NCBI GenBank assembly: GCA_002437575.1
Contig: DJQK01000085.1
Location: forward strand, 1-5,678
From: Clostridiales bacterium UBA6388
GTDB taxonomy: Bacteria; Bacillota; Clostridia; Oscillospirales; Oscillospiraceae
Length of the DNA stretch: 5,678 nucleotides
Direction: 5' to 3'
Positions 5,393 to 5,678 of this stretch are shown piece after piece. Position numbers and translations under genes: made by a program. The notes under the pieces were generated by a model, which did not search any database, had not been told where the DNA came from, and worked only from the letters and a program-made list of their open reading frames with translations. Positions within the stretch are counted from its first letter, which is position 1, and every line of letters begins with the position of its first letter.

Positions 5393-5678
5393 ATGTCTGA
5401 TACGACCCAGAGCACGCCCGCGTGCGACCTGCGCGGCATTCGCGAGGCGGTCTGCGTGCATACCGATAAGATCACCGACAGCTGCCTTGCCAAGGACTGC
5501 ATCGAAGATCTGCACGTGTACTTAACCGTCGAGTCGCAGTGCACGCTCGACAAGGCCGTGAGCGCGAAGGCACGCTTTGTTGAGCTCATGCACGTGGCCA
5601 TCCAGTTAGACCCCGTCCCCTATTCCGCAGGGTACTACACCGTCGACATTACGTATTACTACCGCGTCATCGCCGACG
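5393..5678 (+). CDS. Conserved-looking hypothetical protein, 3' end outside window
   Basis: The first 95 residues of a protein running off the right edge. The start ATG is well supported by AGGAGG at 5379-5384, eight bases upstream. The fragment starts MSDTTQST and has no signal peptide or membrane segment. Five cysteines (11, 21, 31, 36, 50) include DSCLAKDCIEDLHVYL at 29-44. Then comes a region rich in beta-prone residues, ending PVPYSAGYYTVDITYYYRV (74-92). From memory this resembles a family of uncharacterised Clostridia proteins with C-x-H/D-T and DSC-x-x-KDCLEDLRVY patterns and a FYSVDITFYF-like motif; no function is known to me. It is transcribed divergently from the envelope operon with a 149-nt gap. 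Metal or disulfide use of the cysteines would be a guess. Confidence 0.85.
   Translation, partial: MSDTTQSTPACDLRGIREAVCVHTDKITDSCLAKDCIEDLHVYLTVESQCTLDKAVSAKARFVELMHVAIQLDPVPYSAGYYTVDITYYYRVIAD

Overview
The window looks like chromosome from a fairly GC-rich, low-GC-phylum-lineage anaerobe: a Clostridia member, probably of the Oscillospiraceae/Ruminococcaceae kind. The reasons are a T-box riboswitch, strong AGGAGG-type ribosome binding sites, sigma-A promoters, and an mltG followed by a U32-family gene, an arrangement known from Bacillus subtilis (yrrL ... yrrN-yrrO). This placement is inferred from content; no marker gene fixes the genus.

Right to left on the minus strand, one compact operon fills about 510-5303. 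It starts at a clear sigma-A promoter (5275-5303). In order it encodes a WecG/TagA/CpsF glycosyltransferase (4524-5243), a thymidylate kinase (3850-4527), a DJ-1/PfpI-family protein (3302-3847), the membrane-bound endolytic murein transglycosylase MltG (1721-3286) and a U32-family tRNA-hydroxylation-type protein (511-1731). Junctions are a 4-nt overlap, a 2-nt gap, a 15-nt gap and an 11-nt overlap, so translation is probably coupled along the message. The message ends at an intrinsic terminator (494-521) whose hairpin contains the last stop codon. The mixture is cell envelope (lipid-linked glycan or teichoic-acid-type linkage sugar, glycan strand release), nucleotide supply (dTDP) and translation (tRNA wobble uridine).

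Directly after that terminator a new minus-strand transcription unit begins: a near-consensus promoter (455-482), a leader dominated by a long imperfect inverted repeat (291-452), and a complete T-box riboswitch with terminator (59-273). Its specifier loop and its UGGU bulge both fit tRNA-Ala, so the regulated gene, lying beyond the left edge, is probably an alanine-related gene such as alaS. Positions 1-58 hold no gene; the first 25 bases look like the edge of a GC-rich intergenic palindrome.

At the right edge, divergent from the operon, a plus-strand gene starts at 5393 with an excellent ribosome binding site and runs off the window. It encodes a conserved-looking, cysteine-containing protein of unknown function.

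I found no CRISPR array, no transposase, no tRNA or rRNA gene, and no defence system. The least explained elements are the long inverted repeat between promoter and T-box, and the divergent unknown gene.
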